The notes below the pieces were generated by a model. It was not told where the DNA came from. It ran no database searches and saw only the letters and a list, made by a program, of their open reading frames with translations. Below, piece by piece: positions 17,385 through 25,554 of a stretch of DNA of 39,511 nucleotides. The position numbers were made by a program, and so were the translations under genes. The DNA is from JAZRZI01 sp045601325 (GTDB lineage Bacteria; Bacillota_I; Bacilli_A; RFN20; CAG-826): positions 1-39,511 of the forward strand of contig JAZRZI010000034.1 of the NCBI GenBank assembly GCA_045601325.1, written 5' to 3'. Position 1 is the first letter of the stretch. Each line of letters opens with the position of its first letter.

Positions 17385-18383
17385 ATGAACGATAACACAG
17401 TATTAGAACCGGTTATTGATAATTCAGTTTATAAAGAATTCGTTGGGATTAAATTCCAATCCACCCCAAGAGCGTATTTCTTCGGTGTTCCAAAAGACAT
17501 GATTTTAAAGATGGATGATGTCGTTGTGGTTGAAACAATGAGAGGTCTAGAAATAGGTACAGTTGTCATTGAACCAATCGATATGGAAAACTATGAAAGC
17601 GAATTAGGATTAAAGCCAGTTTTACGAATCGCAACAGATGTCGATAAACGTCTACACGAAATCAACCAAAAGGACGCTAAATTCGCCTTAGAAATATGTA
17701 GAAGCGAAGCAGAAAGATTAAAGTTAGATATGAATTTAATCTCATGCGAGTACACATTAGATAAAGCTAAAGTATTATTCTCCTATTTAGCAGATGAAAG
17801 AGTGGACTTTAGAGAATTATTAAAAGTCTTAGCAAATAGACTTCACACACGTATCGAACTAAGACAAATCGGAAGTAGAGATAAGGCTAAAATGATTGGT
17901 GGCTTAGGTACGTGTGGTTTACCACTTTGCTGCTCTACATTTTTAAATGAATTTGATGGTATTTCCATTCAAAGAGCCAAAAACCAAATGTTAGCGATTA
18001 ATATTCCTAAATTAAGTGGCCACTGTGGCAAACTTATTTGCTGCTTAAAATACGAGGATGAAACGTATTTACAAGAAAGAAAGAACTATCCTGAATTAGG
18101 AAGCAAGTTGAAACTTGATGATGTTGAATACACAGTTACTTCAGTAAATATTGTATCTGGCATCTTAAAGTTAGAGAATGCAGATGATGTTAAGTTCATC
18201 CCTTATGCGGATATTAAAAAACAACAAAAACCCGCTCAACAAACAAGACCTCAATTCAATAGACAAGAGCAAAACAAAGATTCTGAACAAAACAAGGATC
18301 AACAAAATAGACATAATAACAATAGAAGATTCCACAAAAACTTCCATAGACAAAATAACGGTAATAATAATGAAAAGAAATAA
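17385..18383 (+). CDS. ricT: RicT/YaaT, PSP1-domain regulator
   Basis: 332 residues. In Bacillus the RicA-RicF-RicT complex carries Fe-S clusters and stimulates RNase Y processing of mRNAs, as well as competence and sporulation. The PSP1 domain spans roughly 60-260. The Cys sets GTCGLPLCCS and HCGKLICCLKYE are the likely cluster ligands. The last 65 residues are a Gln/Asn/Arg-rich low-complexity tail, unusual in amount and perhaps RNA-binding (inference). GGAGG lies before the ATG. The rsmI start lies inside its end. ricA and ricF are not in the window. Confidence 0.92.
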   Translation: MNDNTVLEPVIDNSVYKEFVGIKFQSTPRAYFFGVPKDMILKMDDVVVVETMRGLEIGTVVIEPIDMENYESELGLKPVLRIATDVDKRLHEINQKDAKFALEICRSEAERLKLDMNLISCEYTLDKAKVLFSYLADERVDFRELLKVLANRLHTRIELRQIGSRDKAKMIGGLGTCGLPLCCSTFLNEFDGISIQRAKNQMLAINIPKLSGHCGKLICCLKYEDETYLQERKNYPELGSKLKLDDVEYTVTSVNIVSGILKLENADDVKFIPYADIKKQQKPAQQTRPQFNRQEQNKDSEQNKDQQNRHNNNRRFHKNFHRQNNGNNNEKK

Positions 18384-19209
18384 GAGTTTTTCTAACTCAC
18401 AACCACTACTATATTTAGTTGCGACCCCTATTGGTAATCTCAAAGAGATTAGCGAAAGGGCTTTAAGCGTGCTTAACGATATGGATTACATTGCTTGTGA
18501 AGACACAAGAAATACTTATTCATTACTATCTAATTACGGTATTAAAAAAGAACTCTTCTCTTTAAGAGAGCACAACGAAAACGAAGCTAGCAATCATTTA
18601 ATTAAATTATTAAAAGAAGGTAAAAAGATTGCCTATGTTAGCGATGCTGGTTATCCAGGCATCTCCGATCCAGGTTATCTATTAGTATGTAACGCTGTTA
18701 AGGAAGGAATAAGCGTATCCACGGTTTGTGGTTCTTCTGCTTTTATTAATGCCTTAGTAGCGTCGGGTCTTCCAACTAATCACTTCTATTTCCATGGTTT
18801 TCTTCCTGCAAAAGAAAGTGAAGCTAAAACAGAGCTAGAATCTTTAGTGAATAAAGAAGAAACATTAATCTTTTATGAAAGCCCACATCGTGTATTTAAA
18901 ACATTAGAAACCCTACTATCAGTATTAGGAAATAGAGAGATGTGTTTAGCTAGAGAACTTACTAAAATTAATGAAGAATTTATTAGAGGCACAATAGAAG
19001 AATTATTAACTCTAAAAGACGAAGGCCTAAAAGGTGAAATGGTTTTAATCGTTAAAGGAAATGAAAATTCCAACCAAATTAGCGATGACACAATTCTTGC
19101 TCGTGTAGGTTATTTTTTAAGCAAAGGATTATCTAAAAAAGATGCCGCAGAAATCGTCTCAGATGAGTACAAAATCAATAAAAATTACGTTAAAAAGCTT
19201 ATAAATTAA
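18370..19209 (+). CDS. rsmI: 16S rRNA 2'-O-methyltransferase RsmI
   Basis: 279 residues. Methylates the 2'-O of C1402 in 16S rRNA, using SAM. The family motifs LLYLVATPIGNLKEISERAL at the N-terminus, CEDTRNT, SDAGYPGISDPGYLLV and FYESPHRV are clear. The reading frame is open far upstream (to 18178), but homology begins at MKRNKSFSNSQPLLYLVATP, so ATG 18370 is chosen. It overlaps ricT by 14 nt and has only a weak ribosome site, suggesting translational coupling. Last gene of the dnaX operon; the terminator follows 27 nt later. Confidence 0.94.
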   Translation: MKRNKSFSNSQPLLYLVATPIGNLKEISERALSVLNDMDYIACEDTRNTYSLLSNYGIKKELFSLREHNENEASNHLIKLLKEGKKIAYVSDAGYPGISDPGYLLVCNAVKEGISVSTVCGSSAFINALVASGLPTNHFYFHGFLPAKESEAKTELESLVNKEETLIFYESPHRVFKTLETLLSVLGNREMCLARELTKINEEFIRGTIEELLTLKDEGLKGEMVLIVKGNENSNQISDDTILARVGYFLSKGLSKKDAAEIVSDEYKINKNYVKKLIN

Positions 19210-19236
19210 GTGTATTCAATAAATTAATAGATATTT

Positions 19237-19262
19237 AAGCATGGATAACTCCATGCTTTTTT
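19237..19262 (+). terminator. Terminator of the dnaX-rsmI operon
   Basis: AAGCATGGA (19237-19245), loop TAAC, TCCATGCTT (19250-19258), running into six T (19257-19262). A perfect 9-bp stem. Confidence 0.9.
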
Positions 19263-19321
19263 AATTACAATTTTAGGTTATTCAAATTTATTATTTTGAA
19301 AAAACAAATTTTGTTTTTTTC

Positions 19322-19348
19322 TTGCAATTAGATAACTATGTATATAAT
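19322..19348 (+). promoter_or_regulatory. Promoter of typA
   Basis: TTGCAA (19322-19327) and TATAAT (19343-19348), spacer 15 bp, slightly short. AGGAGG and the ATG at 19381 follow. It lies between the upstream terminator and typA, so typA is its own unit. Confidence 0.55.
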
Positions 19349-19380
19349 ATTGAAATCGCGTTTTTTAGGAGGTTTATTCT

Positions 19381-21213
19381 ATGAATATCCGTAATATTGC
19401 AATTATCGCTCACGTTGACCATGGTAAAACAACATTAGTCAACCAATTATTAAAATCATCAGGAACTTTTAGAGATAACGAAGAAGTTGTTGATAGAGCT
19501 ATGGACAGTAACGACATCGAAAGAGAAAGAGGTATTACTATCTTAGCTAAAACAACATCAATCTTCTTTAACGATACAAAAATCAACATCTTGGATACCC
19601 CAGGACACGCTGACTTTGGCGGTGAAGTTGAAAGAATTATGAATATGGTTGATGGCTGTCTTTTATTAGTAGATGCTTTTGAAGGCACAATGCCACAAAC
19701 AAGATTCGTTTTAAAGAAAGCATTACAAGCTCATGTAAAACCAATTGTTGTTATCAATAAAATCGATAGACCTAATAGCGATGTTCAAAAAACTCTCGAT
19801 GAAGTTTTAGAGTTATTTATCGAGCTCGGTGCACCAGATGATTTCTTAGATTTCGCTGTATGTTATACATCCGCATTAAAAGGTACATCATCTTTAGATG
19901 CTGACCCAGCAACTCAAGTCCCTGGTATGGATTGTGTTTTGCAAACCATTATCGATCAAATCCCAGCACCTTCCACCGATATAGAATCTCCATTACAATT
20001 ACAAGTCGCATTATTAGACTATAACGACTTCGTTGGACGTATTGGTATCGGAACAATTAAAAGAGGTACAATTCATCCAAACGACACTGTTATTGCGTCA
20101 CGTTTAGACGGCAGCAAAACAACTTTTAAAGTTATGAAATTGTTTGGCTATCAAGGCTTAAGAAGACTCGAAGTAAACGAAGCGCAAGCTGGTGATATTG
20201 TTGCGGTATCAGGATTGACCGACATCAATGTTGGCGAAACCATCTGTGCAACTAGCTGTGTTGAACCATTACCGTTAATTAGACTTGATGAACCAACACT
20301 TCAAATGACTTTTGGAACTAACTCATCACCATTCTCTGGTAAAGATGGTAAATTATTAACTGCTCGTAAGATTGAAGAAAGACTCTTTAGAGAAACTCAA
20401 AAGGATGTTGCCTTAAAAGTTCAAAGAATTGTGAACACCGAATCATGGGTTGTTTCTGGTAGAGGCGAATTACACTTATCTATCTTAATTGAAAATATGA
20501 GAAGAGAAGGCTTTGAACTTGAAGTATCAAAACCACAAGTCATCATTAAGGAAATTGAGGGTGTTAAATGCGAACCATACGAAGATTTAACAATCGATGT
20601 TCCTAACGAATACGTTGGTGATGTTATGACCACATTAGGTGAAAGAAGCGCTGAATTAGTGGATATGGACGCTAGAGAAACAGTTACTATTCTTCAATAC
20701 ATCATCCCATCTCGTGGTTTATTAGGCTATATGACTCATTTCATGACCTTAACCAAAGGTTATGGTATTTTATCCCATACATATAGAGAATATCGCCCAA
20801 TGACCTCAAATTCCATTGGAGAAAGACCTATCGGTGTTTTAGTTGCCACAGAAAGCGGACAATCCACTCCATACGCAATTGAACACGTAGAAGAAAGAGG
20901 AACAATGTTTATTGAACCTGGCACAATGGTGTATGAAGGCATGATTGTTGGTGAAAACCGTTACCCAATAGACTTAGCTATTAACGTTGTTATTAAAAAG
21001 AACTTAACAAACGTTCGTAGTTCAAACAAAGACAACACAGTCGTATTAAAAACTCCTAGAAGAATGTCTCTAGAAGCTTGCTTAGATTATATTAACTCTG
21101 ATGAATTAGTAGAAATTACTCCTACAACATTCAGAATGAGAAAGAAAATTCTTAACACAGTTGAGCGTAAGAAATACGACGCTCATGTTAGAAGGGGAGA
21201 CCTAGAAGATTAA
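19381..21213 (+). CDS. typA: Ribosome-associated GTPase TypA/BipA
   Basis: 610 residues, full length. Translational GTPase of the EF-G/LepA class that aids 50S assembly and stress or low-temperature growth. G1 is AHVDHGKTT, the switch I region is ERGITILAK, G3 is DTPGHADFGG, G4 is NKIDR and G5 is TSALKG. Domain II, the two alpha/beta domains and the BipA-specific C-terminal domain (RGTMFIEPGTMVYEGMIVGE through RKKYDAHVRR) follow. Strong ribosome site AGGAGGTTTATTCT. Its terminator lies in the end of the convergent hepT gene. Confidence 0.97.
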   Translation: MNIRNIAIIAHVDHGKTTLVNQLLKSSGTFRDNEEVVDRAMDSNDIERERGITILAKTTSIFFNDTKINILDTPGHADFGGEVERIMNMVDGCLLLVDAFEGTMPQTRFVLKKALQAHVKPIVVINKIDRPNSDVQKTLDEVLELFIELGAPDDFLDFAVCYTSALKGTSSLDADPATQVPGMDCVLQTIIDQIPAPSTDIESPLQLQVALLDYNDFVGRIGIGTIKRGTIHPNDTVIASRLDGSKTTFKVMKLFGYQGLRRLEVNEAQAGDIVAVSGLTDINVGETICATSCVEPLPLIRLDEPTLQMTFGTNSSPFSGKDGKLLTARKIEERLFRETQKDVALKVQRIVNTESWVVSGRGELHLSILIENMRREGFELEVSKPQVIIKEIEGVKCEPYEDLTIDVPNEYVGDVMTTLGERSAELVDMDARETVTILQYIIPSRGLLGYMTHFMTLTKGYGILSHTYREYRPMTSNSIGERPIGVLVATESGQSTPYAIEHVEERGTMFIEPGTMVYEGMIVGENRYPIDLAINVVIKKNLTNVRSSNKDNTVVLKTPRRMSLEACLDYINSDELVEITPTTFRMRKKILNTVERKKYDAHVRRGDLED

Positions 21214-21215
21214 TT

Positions 21216-21241
21216 AGGTGGAATTATATTTCCACCTTTTC
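21216..21241 (+). terminator. Terminator of typA, shared with the 3' end of hepT
   Basis: AGGTGGAA (21216-21223), 6-nt loop, TTCCACCT (21230-21237), then TTTT. The loop and right arm are the last codons and stop of hepT on the other strand. Confidence 0.82.
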
Positions 21242-21577
21242 TTTTGCAGCAATGTCTATTATTTGCTGTTTTAATGTAACAACATCTTCTTTAGCGGTCT
21301 TATAAACAGCGTCGTAGTCAATGGTTGAATATCCATGGACAATATGATTTCGGGTACTCTTCATGTTTTGCCATTCAATCTCTTTGTGTTTCTTTACAAA
21401 ATCATCAGAAAATTTCCCAGCAAGTTCTCCTATTTGGAACGTATGAAAAGATACGACATCAAGTAAATCAGCGTTGGATAGAAAAGACTTTAAAGATACG
21501 TTTTTCATCTTATCAATAATTCTATTGCAATGCTTAACTAACTGTTTAAGAAGACCAATGTCTTTTATGCTCAACAT
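21224..21577 (-). CDS. hepT: HepT-like ribonuclease toxin
   Basis: 117 residues, the usual HEPN toxin length. The HEPN RNase motif RX4HXY is intact: Arg76, His81, Tyr83 in RNHIVHGY. In the studied Shewanella pair, MntA AMPylates the equivalent tyrosine of HepT to silence it. The protein is helical throughout. Its ATG overlaps the antitoxin stop (ATGTTGA), so antitoxin and toxin are translated in a coupled way, antitoxin first. The 3' end runs into the typA terminator. Activity is inferred from motif and partner only. Confidence 0.85.
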   Translation of the reverse strand: MLSIKDIGLLKQLVKHCNRIIDKMKNVSLKSFLSNADLLDVVSFHTFQIGELAGKFSDDFVKKHKEIEWQNMKSTRNHIVHGYSTIDYDAVYKTAKEDVVTLKQQIIDIAAKEKVEI

Positions 21578-22035
21578 AATTTGATTAAATCCTCCGCTAG
21601 TTGCATATGGAAAAATTCGTCCATTGAAGATGTTGTAAATACAACATCAACATCCTTCTGCAAAGCTGCTTTTAAGTCTTCTTCAAAGTTAACAACTGAC
21701 ATCTTACCAAAAAAACCCTGAACGTTTCCTTTTTCACAGTAGATATCAACGTCACTGTTCTTCGAGGCCTCCCCTCTAGCATAGCTCCCAAAAAGATAGA
21801 CTTCTTTAATTCCATATTTAACTAACACAGGTTTAATCCTCTGTTTGATTTGCTTGATTGTTAAAATATCGTTATTAATGTCTCTATCAATAAGATTCTT
21901 TATATATTCATTTCTATTATTTAATCCATCTAAAAACTCAATTACTTTTGTATCGTCTTTTCTAATTCTAAATTGATACATTTTGTAATTTGCTTTGTTA
22001 TATTTTGCGATGTAATTAAGTTTGTTATTTGGCAT
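21571..22035 (-). CDS. mntA: MntA-type nucleotidyltransferase antitoxin with an N-terminal RHH-like domain
   Basis: 154 residues. The C-terminal part (about 60-154) is a minimal nucleotidyltransferase with GSX10DXD: Gly83, Ser84, Asp95, Asp97 (LFGSYARGEASKNSDVDIY), and a third acidic strand at KDVDVVF. The first 55 residues, unusual for MntA, resemble the ribbon-helix-helix proteins of Firmicutes: a strand around YQFRIRKDD, then helices VIEFLDGL and RNEYIKNLIDRDI. This suggests one protein both represses the operon and modifies the toxin (inference). A perfect 16-bp palindrome lies 12 nt upstream of the ATG. No ribosome site is seen. Confidence 0.85.
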   Translation of the reverse strand: MPNNKLNYIAKYNKANYKMYQFRIRKDDTKVIEFLDGLNNRNEYIKNLIDRDINNDILTIKQIKQRIKPVLVKYGIKEVYLFGSYARGEASKNSDVDIYCEKGNVQGFFGKMSVVNFEEDLKAALQKDVDVVFTTSSMDEFFHMQLAEDLIKLC

Positions 22036-22047
22036 AATATTACTGTT

Positions 22048-22063
22048 TATATGATATCATATA
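22048..22063. promoter_or_regulatory. Perfect palindrome, likely mntA-hepT operator
   Basis: TATATGATATCATATA is fully symmetric and overlaps a minus-strand -10 candidate (TATAAA). A TTAAAA -35 lies 16 bp further upstream. Dimeric RHH proteins bind such sites, which fits the N-terminal domain of the antitoxin. Confidence 0.55.
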
Positions 22064-22141
22064 TTTGTTTTAATGTCGATCTTATTTGATGCGAATTAAC
22101 AAAAAATATAAAAATAATTTGATACTAAATTATTTCTGCTG

Positions 22142-22150
22142 TGATAGAAT
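22142..22150 (+). promoter_or_regulatory. Extended -10 box close to the surface-protein ATG
   Basis: TGATAGAAT ends 7 nt before ATG 22158, so transcription would start at or next to the start codon. TTGATA lies 20 bp upstream of the hexamer, too far for a good -35. No Shine-Dalgarno is present. Confidence 0.4.
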
Positions 22151-22157
22151 TAACCAC

Positions 22158-25100
22158 ATGAAAATCAAAACAATATTATTTCTAAGTTCATTAACAATAT
22201 GTGTCGGTGGTCTATTCTCATCGAACAAACCATCGCAAACAAAAGCGGATTATTTTGATACCGATTATTATTATTACTATAACGAACAAGGTGACTTGTT
22301 ATCCATCAACAAAGATGACTGTAATAACTTAACCATCGATAATATCGATAACAAAACATTCTTACCTGGATGGAACTTCTTTTCCCGTGGTCAAATTAAC
22401 ACAACATTTTCATTTGACGCACAAGGTAAAAATAATCCTGAATTCAACATCATATTAGATAATAACTATTTTCCAACTACATCAATTAACGATGACATGG
22501 TTTATGAGATGTTTAATAACTCCTATCAAGTAAACATTTACTCTTTATATGATGATAGCCACACAAACAAAGCTACTTTTAAAACTAGCTATGATTTTGG
22601 ATCAGGAATCATCAGCGATGAATGTAGAGCGAATATTAAGTTTGTTCGTTGTGATGTTTCATTGTCTTCTAGTGATTCAATTATTCCTGCTATCAAAGCT
22701 AATAATTTAAAACTTTATGACTGTGACTTTGAAGCTCATGGAACAGGTATAAGTTCAACCGAATCATCATTAGGATTGAGCTTATATTCTAATTTAGAAA
22801 TTAATAACTCTACATTTAATATTTCAGGAGCTGGGTATGATTCTTCATTAGATCCAAACACACAACATAATCTATACACTCAAACAGTTACAGGCGCATG
22901 CGCTGTTAATTGTTTTAACGCAACATTTAATAATTCAACTGGTTCTATAAATGCGGGTAATTCTAACCACAATATAGGAAATACCTCAAGCCCAGCATTA
23001 CACGCACAAGGTAGCGTTATAGTTAAAGGCGGTTCAAATGTCACATTTTATGGTCCAAATAATTACAATAGAACCGGCGTGGAAAACGAATCTGACATGT
23101 GTGTTGCTAATGCAATAGATGCAGATGGTTTAACTATATTAGATAATTCTATAGTTCATGCGTTCGCAGGTAACGTAGAAGGAAATATTATATGTGACGA
23201 TAGTCATCATGGTTTAGCAATTTCTAAAGATTGTGATATCACATTAACTAATGGGACATTAGAAGCTAAAGGTGCGATAGGCTGGGCTATTGATTCTTTA
23301 ACTGTTAATCATAACGCTGCTAAATATATCACTGAAGATAATATAGATAATCCAACATATAGTTATTTAGATAGTTCTAAGACAAGTCATGTAATTAATA
23401 ACTTCCAGAGTAATAATTATGAATACTTTAAGATTCAAACATTAGATCTTAAAACTGTTACATACGATTACACCAATTTAGATATCACTGAAACTGAAGA
23501 ATATTATGAAGGCGATAATGTCACATATCACATTCGTAGTGGCTATACATTAACAACGTCACCAGTTTCTTCAATAGGCACAGAAATAAGTGTTAATTCT
23601 AATACACTTGCTTATGTAATGCCTGAAACCGATATGACCATTACGTTATATACAGCGTCTTTAAGCGCTATTAGTTACTATAACGAAAACAACGAACTAG
23701 TTTATGTTGAAGACTACGGCACTTACAGTGTGCATAATGAAATCCTTAGACAAACCACATATATCGATAAAAATCCTACTGATGGCAAGTTACTTATCGA
23801 TTCTTTCATCAAATCAACATGCACCGATTTCACTATCATTGTTAAAGCGGGACTCACTATAAACTTAAATATTGATTACGATACAGAAATCTTTAGAAGT
23901 GAATTAACCCTTAGATTCTACGCAGAAAGTGGAGAAACTCCAAAAATTAATATAATTAACTCAATAGATGATGGGGCTACTGATTGCTTCTTTATCGGAG
24001 TTAACTGTGAATTTAAAACAGAATCAGTTGATAAGCCAGGATATAGTGTCGGTAACGTTATCTTCGCTAATTGTCCTTCTATCATCATCAAAGGATATGA
24101 ATTGTCCCCAAGAGATGATAACGAGGGAACTCACAAGTTAAAAGAAGGCCTTTGTGTTAATAGAAACGTAATATTTAGAAACTGTGAAAACATTGAAATC
24201 ACAGGTGGTCAAGCAGTTTCTAATTTCTATAATGAAACATTTGAATACACTGCTAGAACAGGCTATTTAGCTAGACCAGAACACTTTCAAGTAGGAGGTG
24301 GCACTGCAATCAGTTGTTCTATGTTAGCAATAGAAGATTCCACTATTAAAGCTACGGGTGGTAGAGGCTATTATGGTAGCGAAGGTTTAGATAACACTAT
24401 CTCTGGTGGAAGCGCTATTGAAGCAATGGGTATTGAATTAGTTAATAACTCAATTGCTAACTTTACCAGTGGAGCGTTTGAATGTGATTATAGTTTCTCT
24501 ATAAACACCACTATTAAAGCTAAAACATTAACTCTTAGAGATAATTCAGTTGCAACTATCAAAGTATCAGAATCAACCTATGATTATCCTGAAACATATT
24601 GTTACTGTGGTAATTGTTTCCTTAACACTGCTATCGATATGGTGTCAGGTACATTAAACGTTGAAGGATTAAAACTCAATTCCTATAACAATCTTAATGA
24701 CAATACAAAGAAAGCGTGTCTTACTAATCAAAAGAGTATTAGCTTCCAAGACTACGCAGATTTCACTTTTGATGGCCATGCTTTCATAGAAGATATCTCT
24801 ATCACTAGAGAAGAAGTTGAACTCGATAGTGAAAATAACACTCTTAATGATGTTCAAGCAATCATTAAAACATGCAATGACTATTTAATCTCCGTTGATG
24901 ATAGCGATTACACAAACATTGTTAATTGGGCTAATACATATCTTCATATGAAAGATTACACAGAAAGCCAAGGATATTGCTTGTCCTATTATAGTGTCGC
25001 TAAAAGCGAACTAGAAAAGTTAGGTAGTAAGTGTATTAAAAAATTAGCAACACTAGATGTTTTTAATAGTTATAAAGAACGTTATGAACAATGGGCGTTA

Positions 25101-25265
25101 GCAAATAAAGATACAGATCCATATTTTAATGAAATAACAAACTTAGGTTTAGCGTACGTTATTCCTCAATCAACTTTCTCTAATCACACTATTGCTGCTA
25201 TATCTCTTATATTAATAACAACTACATTTGTATTGTTCATTATCAGATTAAAAAATGTACACTAA
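22158..25265 (+). CDS. Large cell-surface protein with beta-helix repeats and a C-terminal membrane anchor
   Basis: 1,035 residues from MKIKTILFLSSLT, which starts a clear signal peptide cut near TKA/DY. The frame is open further up (22086), but those residues would spoil the signal. A Tyr run follows. Two long stretches (about 75-420 and 540-870) carry short alternating hydrophobic/Asn-rich turns such as LEINNSTFNISG, LTILDNSIVHAFAG and MLAIEDSTIKATGG, typical of right-handed parallel beta-helices. Between them is a module with YYEGDNVTYHIRSGYTL and LAYVMPETDMTITLYT, like repeat modules of bacterial adhesins. A helical part, one membrane segment (about 1009-1028) and a short basic tail end it. 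There is no LPXTG. Adhesion or glycan contact is a guess. Confidence 0.8.
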   Translation: MKIKTILFLSSLTICVGGLFSSNKPSQTKADYFDTDYYYYYNEQGDLLSINKDDCNNLTIDNIDNKTFLPGWNFFSRGQINTTFSFDAQGKNNPEFNIILDNNYFPTTSINDDMVYEMFNNSYQVNIYSLYDDSHTNKATFKTSYDFGSGIISDECRANIKFVRCDVSLSSSDSIIPAIKANNLKLYDCDFEAHGTGISSTESSLGLSLYSNLEINNSTFNISGAGYDSSLDPNTQHNLYTQTVTGACAVNCFNATFNNSTGSINAGNSNHNIGNTSSPALHAQGSVIVKGGSNVTFYGPNNYNRTGVENESDMCVANAIDADGLTILDNSIVHAFAGNVEGNIICDDSHHGLAISKDCDITLTNGTLEAKGAIGWAIDSLTVNHNAAKYITEDNIDNPTYSYLDSSKTSHVINNFQSNNYEYFKIQTLDLKTVTYDYTNLDITETEEYYEGDNVTYHIRSGYTLTTSPVSSIGTEISVNSNTLAYVMPETDMTITLYTASLSAISYYNENNELVYVEDYGTYSVHNEILRQTTYIDKNPTDGKLLIDSFIKSTCTDFTIIVKAGLTINLNIDYDTEIFRSELTLRFYAESGETPKINIINSIDDGATDCFFIGVNCEFKTESVDKPGYSVGNVIFANCPSIIIKGYELSPRDDNEGTHKLKEGLCVNRNVIFRNCENIEITGGQAVSNFYNETFEYTARTGYLARPEHFQVGGGTAISCSMLAIEDSTIKATGGRGYYGSEGLDNTISGGSAIEAMGIELVNNSIANFTSGAFECDYSFSINTTIKAKTLTLRDNSVATIKVSESTYDYPETYCYCGNCFLNTAIDMVSGTLNVEGLKLNSYNNLNDNTKKACLTNQKSISFQDYADFTFDGHAFIEDISITREEVELDSENNTLNDVQAIIKTCNDYLISVDDSDYTNIVNWANTYLHMKDYTESQGYCLSYYSVAKSELEKLGSKCIKKLATLDVFNSYKERYEQWALANKDTDPYFNEITNLGLAYVIPQSTFSNHTIAAISLILITTTFVLFIIRLKNVH

Positions 25266-25356
25266 AAAAGATAGCAGATAATCTTAATCGATATTATTAG
25301 TCACTCATAATCGCACCGATTTTCTCTCATTTTTTGCATGTTTTTACGAGAAAAAT
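25266..25356. other. Gap between the surface protein and the IS30 element
   Basis: No gene is seen. A weak hairpin AATCG-CAC-CGATT at 25309-25321, followed by TTCTCTC, might terminate the surface-protein transcript. No target-site duplication is visible when this end is compared with the other flank of the element. Confidence 0.4.
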
Positions 25357-25373
25357 CCGTGAATTCTTAAAGT

Positions 25374-25551
25374 AAATTCCGGTTTTAACCAAAAACAGCA
25401 TTTTTTCAAACTAATTTCCGGTTTTCATGATTGATTCCGGTTTTTAGTTTAAGAAAATATATCTTTTGCTACATTTTTAGGCATGACAAAAACAAGGACT
25501 AAATTCCGTTTCTCAAACTAAATTCCGTTCTTGTGGGCTTTATAACGGAAT
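25374..25551. repeat. Subterminal ATTCCG repeats of the IS30 element
   Basis: The core is AAATTCCGGTTTT (25374, part of the terminal repeat). Copies follow at 25413 (AATTTCCGGTTTT), 25433 (GATTCCGGTTTTT), 25501 (AAATTCCGTTT) and 25520 (AAATTCCGTTC), with an inverted AACGGAAT at 25544. CAAACTAA precedes two copies. They lie between the transposase stop and the left terminal repeat. They could be transposase-binding sites; this is inference. Confidence 0.65.
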
Positions 25552-25554
25552 CAA

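Noticed and set aside
18178..18369. Upstream extension of rsmI inside ricT
   Set aside because: The extra 64 residues are the out-of-frame translation of the ricT tail; RsmI homology begins just after ATG 18370.
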